Source: Microbispora bryophytorum (GTDB taxonomy: Bacteria; Actinomycetota; Actinomycetes; Streptosporangiales; Streptosporangiaceae). Taken from it: a DNA stretch of 64,000 nucleotides. The stretch spans positions 186,001 through 250,000 of the forward strand of contig NZ_VIRL01000003.1 of assembly GCF_006874465.1 (NCBI RefSeq), in the 5' to 3' direction. Positions 1 through 8,612 of the stretch are shown here, piece by piece. Below the pieces are notes generated by a model, which did not search any database, was not told the origin of the DNA, and saw only the letters and a program-made list of their open reading frames with translations. The first letter of the stretch is position 1, and each line of letters begins with the position of its first letter. The position numbers and the translations under genes are program-made.

Positions 1-1
1 C

Positions 2-1561
2 TACCGCGCCACCTCCCTCGCTCCCGAGTTGGTCACGGCGCGGGCGATGCTCGACGCCGCGGGAATCGCCGTCGAGGTGCGCGGCGGCCACACCGAGCCG
101 CTCGGCCCCGGCGGGGCGCTGCTGGCGAACGTGCTGCGGGAGGCCGTCACCGACGTCGTACGGCGGGGCACCCCCCGGCTGTGCGTCATCGAGACGAGCG
201 AGCAGGGAGACGAGCGGGGAAACACCGTGCGGTTGCGGGTCGTCGACGACGGCCACCGCACCGCCGAGGGCCCCGACTTCGACGGGCTCCGGCTGGAGGA
301 GGCGGGCGGCACCCTGACCACCGGTCTGTCCCCCTCCGGACGTTTCGTGGTGGAGGCGACGCTTCCTCGCGGCCCTTCCACCGAGGCGGCCCCCAGTGAG
401 GCGGGCGCTGGTGAGGCGGGCGCTGGTGGGACGGGCGCCGGCGACGCTCACGCTCCGGAATTCCCGGCGGGCCGAAGGCGGCGATGGCCCCTGCCGAAGC
501 TCGCCCACGACGCGTCGTACGCGATGTCGGTCGCGGTGCTCGCGGCCGTCCTCGTGGGCTTCAGCGCCAAGACGCTGCTCCAGCTCGACGGCCCCCTCGC
601 GATCCCGGCCGCGGCGTGCCTCGCCGTGATCGTCGTCATGCAGCTCCGCTCCGTCAACGGGCGTCACATGGTGGCGCTCACCGTGATGGCGGTGCTCACG
701 TACGCGCCCATCCCGGTCTTCGGACCCGTCTGGCTCGGAGCGGCGGGCTTCCTCGCCGGGCCGGTCCTGCTCGCGTTTCCATGGCGGGCCGCGTGGCCGA
801 CGACGGCGGCGATCGTGGCGAGCGTCGCCGCGGCCGGAATGCTGTTCGGCCTGCCGGCCCCCGTCCTCGCCAACAGCACGCTCAGCGCGCTCGTCACCGG
901 GCTGGTGGTCTACGCCCTGCTCCGCCTGGCCCAGATCGTGAAGGAGCTCCAGGCCGCGAGGGAGAGCCTGGCCCGCTCCGCGATCGTCGAGGAGCGCCTG
1001 CGCGCCGCCCGCGACCTGCACGACCTGCTCGGGCACTCGCTGGCCGCGATCCTCCTCACCTGTGAGCTGGCCCGCCGCCTGAAGTGCCCGCGCGAGCGGA
1101 TCGAGGAGATCGCCGCCATGGCGGAGGGCGCGCGGGCGGACCTGCGCTCGGTGTCGGGCGAGCAACGGGAGCTGTCCCTGGCGGCCGAGGTGGAGTCGGC
1201 GCGCACGGTGCTGTCGGCCGCCGGGATCCGGGTGACCGTGGAGCCGGTCGAGCTGAACCTGCCCGCCGAGGTCGAGACCGTGCTGGGCACCGTGCTCAGG
1301 GAGGCCGTGACGAACGTGCTCAGGCACAGCGAGGCCCGGCACTGCGCGATCACGATGCGCGCCGACGAGCGTGGGCTGCGGCTGCGGGTGCGCAACGACG
1401 GGGTGAGTGCGGGGAAGACGCGGCGGGGGTCGTCCGGCATCGGCAACCTGACCACCCGCCTCGCCGCTCTGGACGGCCGGTTGGCCTCGCACGTCGACGG
1501 CGACCGGTTCACGCTGGACGCCTGCGTGCCGCACCGCGCGCCGGTGCCCGCCCAGATGTAG
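2..1561 (+). CDS. Tandem DesK-type sensor histidine kinase (5' end outside window)
   Basis: The reading frame is open to the first base of the window, so the protein is truncated at its N-terminus. What remains is one and a half kinases in a single chain. The first 125 residues are the tail of a HATPase_c-like domain, from ELVTARAMLDAAGIAVEV to about base 370. An Ala/Gly linker and about six hydrophobic membrane segments follow (bases 510-930). After these come a HisKA_3 dimerisation domain (ARDLHDLLGHSLAAI, phosphorylated His at bases 1019-1021) and a normal N-box (LREAVTNVLRHS). The first unit looks degenerate: its N-box reads LREAVTDVVRRG, so the conserved Asn is Asp, and no GxGL G-box is seen. 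The family phosphorylates NarL/DesR-type regulators. The likely partner is the convergent regulator next door, because the ABC exporter beyond it is the usual target of such pairs. Partner choice is inference. Confidence 0.9.
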   Translation, partial: YRATSLAPELVTARAMLDAAGIAVEVRGGHTEPLGPGGALLANVLREAVTDVVRRGTPRLCVIETSEQGDERGNTVRLRVVDDGHRTAEGPDFDGLRLEEAGGTLTTGLSPSGRFVVEATLPRGPSTEAAPSEAGAGEAGAGGTGAGDAHAPEFPAGRRRRWPLPKLAHDASYAMSVAVLAAVLVGFSAKTLLQLDGPLAIPAAACLAVIVVMQLRSVNGRHMVALTVMAVLTYAPIPVFGPVWLGAAGFLAGPVLLAFPWRAAWPTTAAIVASVAAAGMLFGLPAPVLANSTLSALVTGLVVYALLRLAQIVKELQAARESLARSAIVEERLRAARDLHDLLGHSLAAILLTCELARRLKCPRERIEEIAAMAEGARADLRSVSGEQRELSLAAEVESARTVLSAAGIRVTVEPVELNLPAEVETVLGTVLREAVTNVLRHSEARHCAITMRADERGLRLRVRNDGVSAGKTRRGSSGIGNLTTRLAALDGRLASHVDGDRFTLDACVPHRAPVPAQM

Positions 1562-1585
1562 CCGGCCTCCGGATCCAGCCGGCCC

Positions 1586-2200
1586 CTAGATCCAGCCGGC
1601 CTCGGTGGCGATGCGCACGGCGTCGGTCCGGTTGCGGGCGTTGAGCTTGGTGACGATCACGGTGAGGTAGTTGCGCACGGTGCCCGCGGCCAGGTGGAGC
1701 CGCGCGGCGATGTCCGTGGCGTCCGCGCCGGCGGCGGCCAGGCGGAGCACGTCGGCCTCGCGCGGGGTGAGCGGGTTGTCCGCCAGGTCCCAGGCGGTGA
1801 CCGCGAGCGAGGGGTCGAGCACCCGTTCCCCGGCCGCGACCTTGCGGATGGCGGTCACCAGTTCGTCCGGCGGCGCCGTCTTGAGCACGTATCCGGCGAC
1901 ACCCGAGCCGAGAGCGCGGCGCAGGTGCCCCGGCTTGCCGTACGCCGTCAGCATCAGAGCGCGGCAGGCGGGCAGGCGCGTGCGGAGCTCGGCGGCGGCC
2001 GCCAGGCCGTCCAGCCTCCCGGGCATGTCGATGTCGAGGACGGCGACGTCGGGGCGGTGGACCAGCGCGGCGGCCAGGGCGGCCTCTCCGGACTCCACGG
2101 TCGCGACGACCTCCAGGTCCTCCTCCAGCCCGAGCAGGGCGGCGAGGGCGCTCCTGATGACGTGCTGGTCCTCGGCAAGGAGTACGCGAATCACGCCCAT
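1586..2200 (-). CDS. NarL/DesR-family response regulator
   Basis: A full-length 204-residue two-component regulator. The receiver domain covers about residues 3-120, with the acidic pocket AEDQ near residue 10, the phospho-acceptor Asp56 in VLDIDMP and the conserved Lys in GYVLKTA. A LuxR/NarL helix-turn-helix follows from about residue 140 (LTPREADVLRLAAAG...TVRNYLTVIVTKL). The start ATG is followed by GTG-ATT, so GTG at codon 2-3 is a possible alternative. The gene runs convergently into the sensor kinase with a 24 bp gap and is divergent from the ABC exporter across about 90 bp. That arrangement would let it control both its own promoter and the exporter promoter (inference). Its partner kinase usually lies in the same operon, so the convergent layout is unusual. 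Confidence 0.95.
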   Translation of the reverse strand: MGVIRVLLAEDQHVIRSALAALLGLEEDLEVVATVESGEAALAAALVHRPDVAVLDIDMPGRLDGLAAAAELRTRLPACRALMLTAYGKPGHLRRALGSGVAGYVLKTAPPDELVTAIRKVAAGERVLDPSLAVTAWDLADNPLTPREADVLRLAAAGADATDIAARLHLAAGTVRNYLTVIVTKLNARNRTDAVRIATEAGWI

Positions 2201-2292
2201 ATGTCTACCAGTGTCCGGATCATGAGGACGTCATGGGCAGGAGGTGAGGCGGTCTCTGGGCCGCATGTCCGTTGATCGCCAGGCTTGAGCAC

Positions 2293-3027
2293 ATGACAGA
2301 GGTGCTTCGGCTTGACGCGGTGAGCAAGGTGTATGGGAAGGGACAGGGCGCGGTGGCCGCCCTGCGCGAGGTCTCGGTGAACATTTCCGGCGGGAGCTTC
2401 ACCGCCGTGATGGGACCGTCGGGCTCGGGCAAGAGCACGTTCCTGCACTGCGCGGCGGGGCTGGACACGCCCTCCTCCGGTTCGGTGCGGCTGGGCGGCA
2501 CGGAGCTGTCCGGCATGGACGAGACCCGGTTGACGGAGCTGCGCAGGCAGCGGATCGGCTTCGTGTTCCAGGCGTTCAACCTGGTCTCGTCCCTGACCGT
2601 GCTGGAGAACATCACGCTGCCGATGCGGCTGGCCGGGGCGCGGGTCGACCGGGCGTGGCTTGAGGAGATCGTCGGGCGGGTGGGGCTGGCGGGCCGCGTC
2701 GGACACCGCCCCGCCCAGCTGTCCGGCGGGCAGCAGCAGCGCGTGGCCATCGCCAGGGCGCTGGTGACCCGGCCGCAGGTGGTCTTCGGCGACGAGCCGA
2801 CCGGCGCGCTCGACACGATGACGGCCCAGGACGTGCTCCGGCTGCTGCGGGAGGTGGTGGACGGCCTCGGCCAGACCGTGGTGATGGTCACCCACGACCC
2901 GGTGGCCGCCTCCTACGCCGACACCGTCCTGTTCCTCGCCGACGGCCGGATCGTGGACGCGATGGCCGCGCCGAGCTCCGAGAAGGTCGCCGAGCGCATG
3001 ACGAGGCTGGGGGCGTACGCGGCATGA
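2293..3027 (+). CDS. ABC transporter ATP-binding protein, MacB/LolD type
   Basis: Cytoplasmic ATPase of an exporter in the MacB/LolD/FtsE class. The visible motifs are Walker A GPSGSGKST, the Q-loop FVFQAFNL, signature LSGGQQQRVAIARAL, Walker B VVFGDEPTGALD and the switch His in VMVTHDP. The family length is about 230-250 residues and this protein has 244. I chose the ATG at 2293 because the family normally begins MTxVLRLDxVSKVYG. An upstream TTG would add only seven unconserved residues. The stop codon overlaps the ATG of the permease gene (ATGA), so the two are translationally coupled. With the adjacent two-component system this resembles the antimicrobial-peptide or lipoprotein export modules of actinobacteria. 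The substrate cannot be read from the sequence. Confidence 0.95.
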   Translation: MTEVLRLDAVSKVYGKGQGAVAALREVSVNISGGSFTAVMGPSGSGKSTFLHCAAGLDTPSSGSVRLGGTELSGMDETRLTELRRQRIGFVFQAFNLVSSLTVLENITLPMRLAGARVDRAWLEEIVGRVGLAGRVGHRPAQLSGGQQQRVAIARALVTRPQVVFGDEPTGALDTMTAQDVLRLLREVVDGLGQTVVMVTHDPVAASYADTVLFLADGRIVDAMAAPSSEKVAERMTRLGAYAA

Positions 3028-5432
3028 TCATGGGACTCGCTCTGAAGACCCTGCGGCACCGCAGGGCGGCGTTCGCGGGGGCGTTCGTGGCGCTGGTGTG
3101 CGCCGCCGCGCTGGTCTGCGCGTGCCTGATGCTGCTGGAGACCGGCCTGCGGGGCGGGGTCGCGCCGGAACGCTACGCGGCGGCGCCGCTGATCGTCGCC
3201 GGCGACCAGAACGTGCACGAGACCGTGACCAAGTCCTCCGGGAAGGTCAAGACGAAGGCCAAGCCGCTCTCGGAGCGGGTCTGGGTCCCCGAGGCGGCGG
3301 CCGCGAGGCTGCGCGGCCTGCCGGGCGTCTCGGAGGTGCTGACCGAGGTGACGTTCCCCGTGAACGGGCACGCTCTCGGGCACGGGTGGGAGTCGGCGGG
3401 GCTCACGCCGTTCACCGTCGCACAGGGACGCCCGCCGCGGGAGAACCGCGAGGTGGTCGTGGACGCCCGCGCGGGCCTGTCCGTGGGCGCGGCCCTGCAC
3501 GTGCGTGGCGAGGCGTACCAGGTCGTGGGGGTCACCGCGCAGGCCCTGCCGAGCCAGGACACGGTGTTCTTCTCGACGTCCGAGGCCCGCCGGCTGGCCG
3601 GACGCCCGGGGCTGGTGACCGCGATCGGCGTGTTCCCCAGGGTGGGGATGCGGGTGGATGTGTCGCCGGTGCTCTCCGCAGGAGAGCGTCTCGTGGCCTC
3701 CACCGGGGACGAGCGCGGCACGGTGGAGTTCCTCGACGCGGAGCAGGCGCGGGTGCGGCTGATCAGCCTCGGCGGCGCGCTGGGCGGCACGTCCCTGCTG
3801 GTGGCGATCCTCGTCGTGACCGGCACCTCCGCCCTCGCGGTCCAGCAGCGACGGCGCGAGATCGCCCTCCTCCGTGCGGTCGCGGCCACGCCCGGGCAGG
3901 TGCGCAGGCTGCTGGGCGGCGAGTCGCTGCTGGTCGGCCTCGCGGCCGGCGTCATCGGATCGGCGGCCGGCATCGCCCTCGGGTTCTGGCTGCGCGGCCG
4001 GTTCGTCGAGCTGGGCGCCATGCCGGAGAACCTGCGCCTGGTGGTCAGCCCGTTCCCGGCGGCGGCCGCCCTGCTGGCCGCCGTGGCGGCGGCCTGGGCC
4101 GCGACCCGCCTCTCGGTCCGCCGCACCGCGCGCATCCGTCCCGTCGAGGCGCTGGGCGAGGCCGCCATGGGCGGGGGCGGCCTGCCCCTCGGCCGGTCGA
4201 TCGCGGGCGTCCTCTGCGTCGCCGGCGGGATCGTGCTGACGCTGGTGCTGTCGGGCCTCGAGACCGAGGCGGCGTCGAGCCCCGTGACGATGCTGACCGC
4301 GCTCGTCTGGACGGTGGCCGTCACCCTGCTCGGGCCGGTGCTCGCCCGCGTCGCGACCGTCCTGCTCGGCGTCGCGCTGCGCGCCTCCAGCGCCGGATAC
4401 CTGGCGGCCCGCAACCTGCGGACGGGCCCGGGACGGATGGCCTCCGTGATGGCGCCGCTGACCCTTCTGGTCGCCATGACCTGCACCATCCTGTTCACCC
4501 AGACCACGATGGGACACGCGTCGGCCGCGCAGGCCGCCGCCGGCACCCACGCCGACTACGTGGTGAGCGGCGCGACGGCGGACGCGGTGCGCCGCGTGCC
4601 GGGCGTGAAGGCCGTCACCTCGGTGGTGCGCACCTCAGTGCGCGTCGGGCTGGACAAGTACGCCGCGCAGGGCGTCGACGGCGGCGAGCGGCCGCTCCGG
4701 CAGGCCGTGGACCTCGGAGTCGTGTCCGGCTCGCTCGACGGGTTCGGCGCCGGGTCGGTCGCGCTGAGCGAGTCGGCGGCCTCCAGGCTCGGGCTGTCGA
4801 TCGGCGACGCGGTCAGGCTCACCCTGGGCGACGGCACCCCTGCGGAGCTGAAGGTCGTGGCCGTCTACTCCCGCGGCCTCGGGTTCGGCGACCTGACCCT
4901 GCCGTACGCGCTGGTCGCAGATCATGTCGACGATCCCTCGGGCACCCTGCTGGTCGAGGCCCCCTCGGTCCGGCGTGAGGCCGTGGCCGCCGTGGCGCCC
5001 GTGGTGTCGCCGACGGAAGGGATCGGGACGCAGACACCGAACGCCGAGGTCAACTACGTGGCCATGGGCCTGATCATCGCTTTCAGCGCGATCGCCGTCG
5101 TCAACACGCTGGCCATGTCCACCACGGATCGGTCGCGGGAGCTGGCCCTGCTCCGCCTGGTCGGCGCGACCCGGCGGCAGGTGCTGCGCATGCTCCGCCT
5201 GGAGACCCTGACCGCGCTGACCGTCTCCGTGCTCGCCGGGACCGGCATCGCGCTGATCACACTGTCGGCCTTCAGCAGGGGGATGACCGGGTCGGCCCTG
5301 CCGTACGTCCCTCCGGTGGGCTACGCGCTGGTGATCGCCGCCGTGGCCGCGCTCGCCCTGATCGCCACGAGCCTCCCCGCGCGTCTCGCCCTGCGCGCCC
5401 GCCCGGCGGAGACCATCGGCGCCCGCCAGTAG
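3024..5432 (+). CDS. FtsX-family ABC transporter permease
   Basis: An 802-residue membrane subunit coupled to the preceding ATPase by a 4 bp overlap. It shows the double FtsX architecture of large actinobacterial permeases: an N-terminal membrane segment (about residues 10-35), a large extracytoplasmic loop, then a first FtsX domain with three to four helices (about residues 245-370). A central pair of helices (about 395-450), a second extracytoplasmic domain and a C-terminal FtsX domain (about 670-795) follow. The motif RELALLRLVGATRRQVLRM precedes the last helices, and its counterpart RREIALLRAVAATPGQVRR sits in the first FtsX domain. ATG at 3024 is used because of the coupling; ATG at 3030 is also possible. 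Such permeases act mechanically on lipids, lipoproteins or peptides at the outer face rather than forming a pore. Confidence 0.92.
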   Translation: MIMGLALKTLRHRRAAFAGAFVALVCAAALVCACLMLLETGLRGGVAPERYAAAPLIVAGDQNVHETVTKSSGKVKTKAKPLSERVWVPEAAAARLRGLPGVSEVLTEVTFPVNGHALGHGWESAGLTPFTVAQGRPPRENREVVVDARAGLSVGAALHVRGEAYQVVGVTAQALPSQDTVFFSTSEARRLAGRPGLVTAIGVFPRVGMRVDVSPVLSAGERLVASTGDERGTVEFLDAEQARVRLISLGGALGGTSLLVAILVVTGTSALAVQQRRREIALLRAVAATPGQVRRLLGGESLLVGLAAGVIGSAAGIALGFWLRGRFVELGAMPENLRLVVSPFPAAAALLAAVAAAWAATRLSVRRTARIRPVEALGEAAMGGGGLPLGRSIAGVLCVAGGIVLTLVLSGLETEAASSPVTMLTALVWTVAVTLLGPVLARVATVLLGVALRASSAGYLAARNLRTGPGRMASVMAPLTLLVAMTCTILFTQTTMGHASAAQAAAGTHADYVVSGATADAVRRVPGVKAVTSVVRTSVRVGLDKYAAQGVDGGERPLRQAVDLGVVSGSLDGFGAGSVALSESAASRLGLSIGDAVRLTLGDGTPAELKVVAVYSRGLGFGDLTLPYALVADHVDDPSGTLLVEAPSVRREAVAAVAPVVSPTEGIGTQTPNAEVNYVAMGLIIAFSAIAVVNTLAMSTTDRSRELALLRLVGATRRQVLRMLRLETLTALTVSVLAGTGIALITLSAFSRGMTGSALPYVPPVGYALVIAAVAALALIATSLPARLALRARPAETIGARQ

Positions 5433-5475
5433 CCGGGCCGCCGCCGACCCCCACACGAAACGAAAGCGGAGAACC

Positions 5476-6930
5476 ATGAACCGCATCGCCTTCATCGGCG
5501 CAGCCGCCCTGATCTCCCTGTCCGCCACCCCGGTCGCGGCTCACGCCGCCACGGCCTGGACCTCCTGCGGCGCCACCGGCGGGCTGGACCCCCGCCAGGA
5601 GTGCACGACGCTCCAGGTCCCTCTCACGTACGGCAAGCCGGGCGGCGGCACGATCTCCCTGGCCGTCTCCCGGATCCGTACGGCGCGGCCGGGACTGCGC
5701 AGGGGCGTGCTGCTACTCATCCCCGGAGGACCCGGCAGCCCGGGCCTGAGCAGGCCGAGCACGATGGTGAAGCGCCTGCCGAGCGCCGTGCTCGACCGTT
5801 ACGACCTGATCGGCTTCGACCCGCGGGGCGTCGGCCAGAGCTCGCCCGTCTCCTGTGGCCTCGCGCACGAGGATCTGGCGCCCTCCCGGCTCAAGCCCTA
5901 CCCCTCGGCCGGCGGCGACATCAGCGAGAACGTCGCGTACGCCCGCAGGTTCAGCGAGGCCTGCGCCCGCAACGGCGGCCCCGTGCTGCGCAGCATCAGC
6001 ACGCGCAACGAGGCCAGGGACATCGACGTCATCCGCCGGGCCCTAGGGGAGGAGCGCCTGTCCTACTGGGGCGTCTCCTACGGCACGTACGCCGGAGCCG
6101 TCTACGCCACGATGTTCCCCGGCCGGACCGACAGGGTGATCCTCGACAGCAACGACGATCCCGACCCTGGCCAGGTCGCCCGGGTCTGGCTGGCCAACTA
6201 CTCGCTGGGCGTCGAGGACCGCTTCCCCGACTTCGCCGCCTGGGCCGCCGCCCGTGACGACGAGTACGGCCTGGGGACGGACGCCGGCGCGGTCCGCCGC
6301 ACCTTCCTGGACCTCGCCGAGCGCCTGGACCACGCTCCGATCGCATGGCCTGGCGCGAACCCGCCGCGGCTCGACGGCGCGGCCCTGCGGGAGACCATGC
6401 TGAACGCGCTGTATTCCGATACCGGGTTCCCCGGCCTGGCCGGGCTCATGCGGGCGGCGCTCGGCTCGGGTCCCCTTCCCGAGCCCTCCAGCGCGCCGGA
6501 CGCGGCGCTGCAGAACGGCGCGGCCTCGGTGGCCGCGACCATCTGCAACGACGTCGAGTGGCCGAGCTCGGCCGGCCTGCACCGGCGGCTGGTGGCCCGC
6601 GACCGGGCGGCCCACCCGCTCACCGGCGGCATGCCGGTGAACATCGGTCCCTGCGCCTACTGGCCCTACCGGCCGGCGGAGGCGCCGGTGCGGGTCACGT
6701 CGCAGGGACCGTCCAACGTGTTGCTCGTGCAGAACCTGCGCGACCCGGCGACGCCGTACAGCGGCGCCCTGCGGATGCGCGAGGCCTTCGGGAGCCGGGC
6801 GCGCATGGTCGCCGTCGACTCGGGCGGGCACGGGTCCTACCTGGTCAACGGCAACGCCTGTGGCGACGACACCGTCACCTCGTTCCTGGTCACCGGCAGG
6901 CGGCCGGCCCGGGACACGATCTGCAGGTAG
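5476..6930 (+). CDS. Secreted alpha/beta hydrolase, tripeptidyl aminopeptidase (TAP) family
   Basis: A 484-residue exported serine hydrolase with an N-terminal signal peptide (FIGAAALISLSATPVAAHA, cleavage about residue 25). The fold matches Streptomyces tripeptidyl aminopeptidases: oxyanion segment LLLIPGGPGSPGLS, FDPRGVGQS, nucleophile elbow GVSYGTYAG (Ser201), then LRDPATPY (Asp423) and GGHGSYL (His452) as the catalytic triad. The C-terminal TAP-like domain, with its paired cysteines (NACGDD and the terminal TICR), is present. A GGAG ribosome-binding site lies 4 nt before the ATG. The family removes tripeptides from exported proteins or hydrolyses esters and amides outside the cell. Exact specificity is not visible. 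The gene follows the exporter by about 40 bp and may be co-transcribed with it. Confidence 0.92.
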   Translation: MNRIAFIGAAALISLSATPVAAHAATAWTSCGATGGLDPRQECTTLQVPLTYGKPGGGTISLAVSRIRTARPGLRRGVLLLIPGGPGSPGLSRPSTMVKRLPSAVLDRYDLIGFDPRGVGQSSPVSCGLAHEDLAPSRLKPYPSAGGDISENVAYARRFSEACARNGGPVLRSISTRNEARDIDVIRRALGEERLSYWGVSYGTYAGAVYATMFPGRTDRVILDSNDDPDPGQVARVWLANYSLGVEDRFPDFAAWAAARDDEYGLGTDAGAVRRTFLDLAERLDHAPIAWPGANPPRLDGAALRETMLNALYSDTGFPGLAGLMRAALGSGPLPEPSSAPDAALQNGAASVAATICNDVEWPSSAGLHRRLVARDRAAHPLTGGMPVNIGPCAYWPYRPAEAPVRVTSQGPSNVLLVQNLRDPATPYSGALRMREAFGSRARMVAVDSGGHGSYLVNGNACGDDTVTSFLVTGRRPARDTICR

Positions 6931-6936
6931 GCGCGC

Positions 6937-8601
6937 TCAAAGGCCGAGGGCGACGGCGAGGTCCTTCTTCAGGTCCTCCAGGTCCTGCGCGGCCCGGGCC
7001 CGGGCGGGCGCGACGTCGTCGCCCTCGACCGGTACGACGACCTCCAGGTAGCACTTGAGCTTGGGCTCGGTGCCGCTGGGCCGGACGATGATCCGGGCGC
7101 CGCCGGACAGGCGGTAGCGCAGGCCCTCGGTCGGCGGCAGCCCCGCCACCCCCTGGGACAGGTCCTCGGCCGACTCCACCGTCCGGCCCGCCAGCTCCAC
7201 GGGCGGGTGCGTGCGCAGGCGCTCGATGGCCTTGGCGATCAGCGACAGGTCCTCGACCCGGACGGAGAGCTGGGTGGTCGCGTGCAGGCCGTAGCGGCGG
7301 GCCTGGTCGTCCAGCAGGTCGAGCAGCGATCTGCCGTCCCGCTTGGCCGCGGCGGCCATCCCGGCCACCGTGAGGGCGGCCCCCACGCCGTCCTTGTCGT
7401 GCACCGGCAGCCCGGCGTCCGATCCCACGCTGTAGCCCAGCGCCTCCTCGTAGCCGAAGACCAGCCCCGGTCCCGTCTTCATGATCCATTTGAAGCCGGT
7501 CAGCGTCTCCGCGTGCCGCACGCCGTGCCCGGCGGCGATCTTGGCGAGCAGCGACGACGACACGATCGAGGTGGCGACCAGCCGGTCGCCGCCCGAGGTG
7601 TGCCGCAGCACGTGCTCGGCCAGCAGGCCGCCCACCTCGTCGCCGGTCAGCATGCGGTAGCCGCCGCCCGGCAGCGGGGCGCCCACCGCGCAGCGGTCCG
7701 CGTCCGGGTCGTTGGCGATCACCAGGTCGGCGCGGGTCGCGGCGGCGAGTTCGAGCGCGAGGTCCATGGCGCCCGGTTCCTCCGGGTTGGGGAACGCCAC
7801 GGTGGGGAAGTCCGGGTCGGGCATCGCCTGCCGGCTCACCGTGACCGGCACCTCGAAGCCCGCCACGCGGAACGCCTCGGACACGGTCGCGCCGCCCACG
7901 CCGTGCAGGGGTGTGTACGCGACCGCGATCTCGCGGGCGTCGCCGATGGGGAGCGCGGCCAGGGCCCGCAGGTACGGCACGACGATGTCGTCGTGGCCGA
8001 GGGTCTGCCAGTCCTCGCCCAGCGGGAGGGCGTCCACCCGGCCGACCGCGTCGATGGCGGCGGAGATCTCCTGGTCGATCGGCGGCACGATCTGCGCGCC
8101 GTCGCCCCAGTAGACCTTGTAGCCGTTGTCCTGGGGAGGGTTGTGCGAGGCGGTCACCATGACGCCCGCGTCCGCGCCGAGGTGGCGCACGGCGAAGGCC
8201 AGGACGGGGGTGGGCCACCTGCCGCCCATGACCGAGGCGCGCAGGCCCGCCCCGGTCAGCACGCGGGCCGTGTCGGTGGCGAAGACGTCGGACTTGTGCC
8301 GCCCGTCGTAGCCGATCACCACGTGGCGTCCCGGCCCGAGGACGCGGGCCAGCCCGGCGGCCGCCCGCATCACCGTGACCCGGTTCATCCGGTTCGGGCC
8401 GGCTCCCAGCGCGCCGCGCAGGCCCGCCGTGCCGAACTCGAGCTTCGCGCCGAAACGGTCCTCCAGGGCGGCCGGATCGGCATGCCCGTGTGACCCGCCG
8501 CGCTTCAGGAGCGCGTCGAGCTCCGCCCGCGTCTCGGGGTCGGGGTCCTGGTCGCGCCACTGTTCGGCGAGCCGTACGAGGTCGGTCATTGCGTCGGTCA
8601 C
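6937..8601 (-). CDS. pmmB: Phosphohexomutase (phosphoglucomutase/phosphomannomutase)
   Basis: A 554-residue alpha-D-phosphohexomutase that interconverts hexose-1- and hexose-6-phosphates in the cytoplasm. All four signature loops are intact: the active serine in VTASHNP, the metal loop NDPDADR, the sugar loop GYEEALGYSVG and the phosphate-binding RPSGTEPKLK. Length and layout match the actinobacterial PmmB group rather than the short bacterial PMM. The frame opens with GTG (MTDAMTDLVR); the internal ATG four codons later is an equally good start. It lies 11 bp downstream of the purine nucleoside phosphorylase gene on the same strand. The deoD-pmmB pair is also adjacent in Mycobacterium tuberculosis and fits the isomerisation of (deoxy)ribose-1-phosphate produced by the phosphorylase. 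Substrate preference is inference. Confidence 0.95.
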   Translation of the reverse strand: MTDAMTDLVRLAEQWRDQDPDPETRAELDALLKRGGSHGHADPAALEDRFGAKLEFGTAGLRGALGAGPNRMNRVTVMRAAAGLARVLGPGRHVVIGYDGRHKSDVFATDTARVLTGAGLRASVMGGRWPTPVLAFAVRHLGADAGVMVTASHNPPQDNGYKVYWGDGAQIVPPIDQEISAAIDAVGRVDALPLGEDWQTLGHDDIVVPYLRALAALPIGDAREIAVAYTPLHGVGGATVSEAFRVAGFEVPVTVSRQAMPDPDFPTVAFPNPEEPGAMDLALELAAATRADLVIANDPDADRCAVGAPLPGGGYRMLTGDEVGGLLAEHVLRHTSGGDRLVATSIVSSSLLAKIAAGHGVRHAETLTGFKWIMKTGPGLVFGYEEALGYSVGSDAGLPVHDKDGVGAALTVAGMAAAAKRDGRSLLDLLDDQARRYGLHATTQLSVRVEDLSLIAKAIERLRTHPPVELAGRTVESAEDLSQGVAGLPPTEGLRYRLSGGARIIVRPSGTEPKLKCYLEVVVPVEGDDVAPARARAAQDLEDLKKDLAVALGL

Positions 8602-8612
8602 GTATGGGCTCC

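Noticed and set aside
1562-1602. Attachment-site-like direct repeat GATCCAGCCGGCC at the kinase/regulator junction
   Set aside because: It is short, one copy lies in coding sequence, and no integrase or tRNA is nearby.
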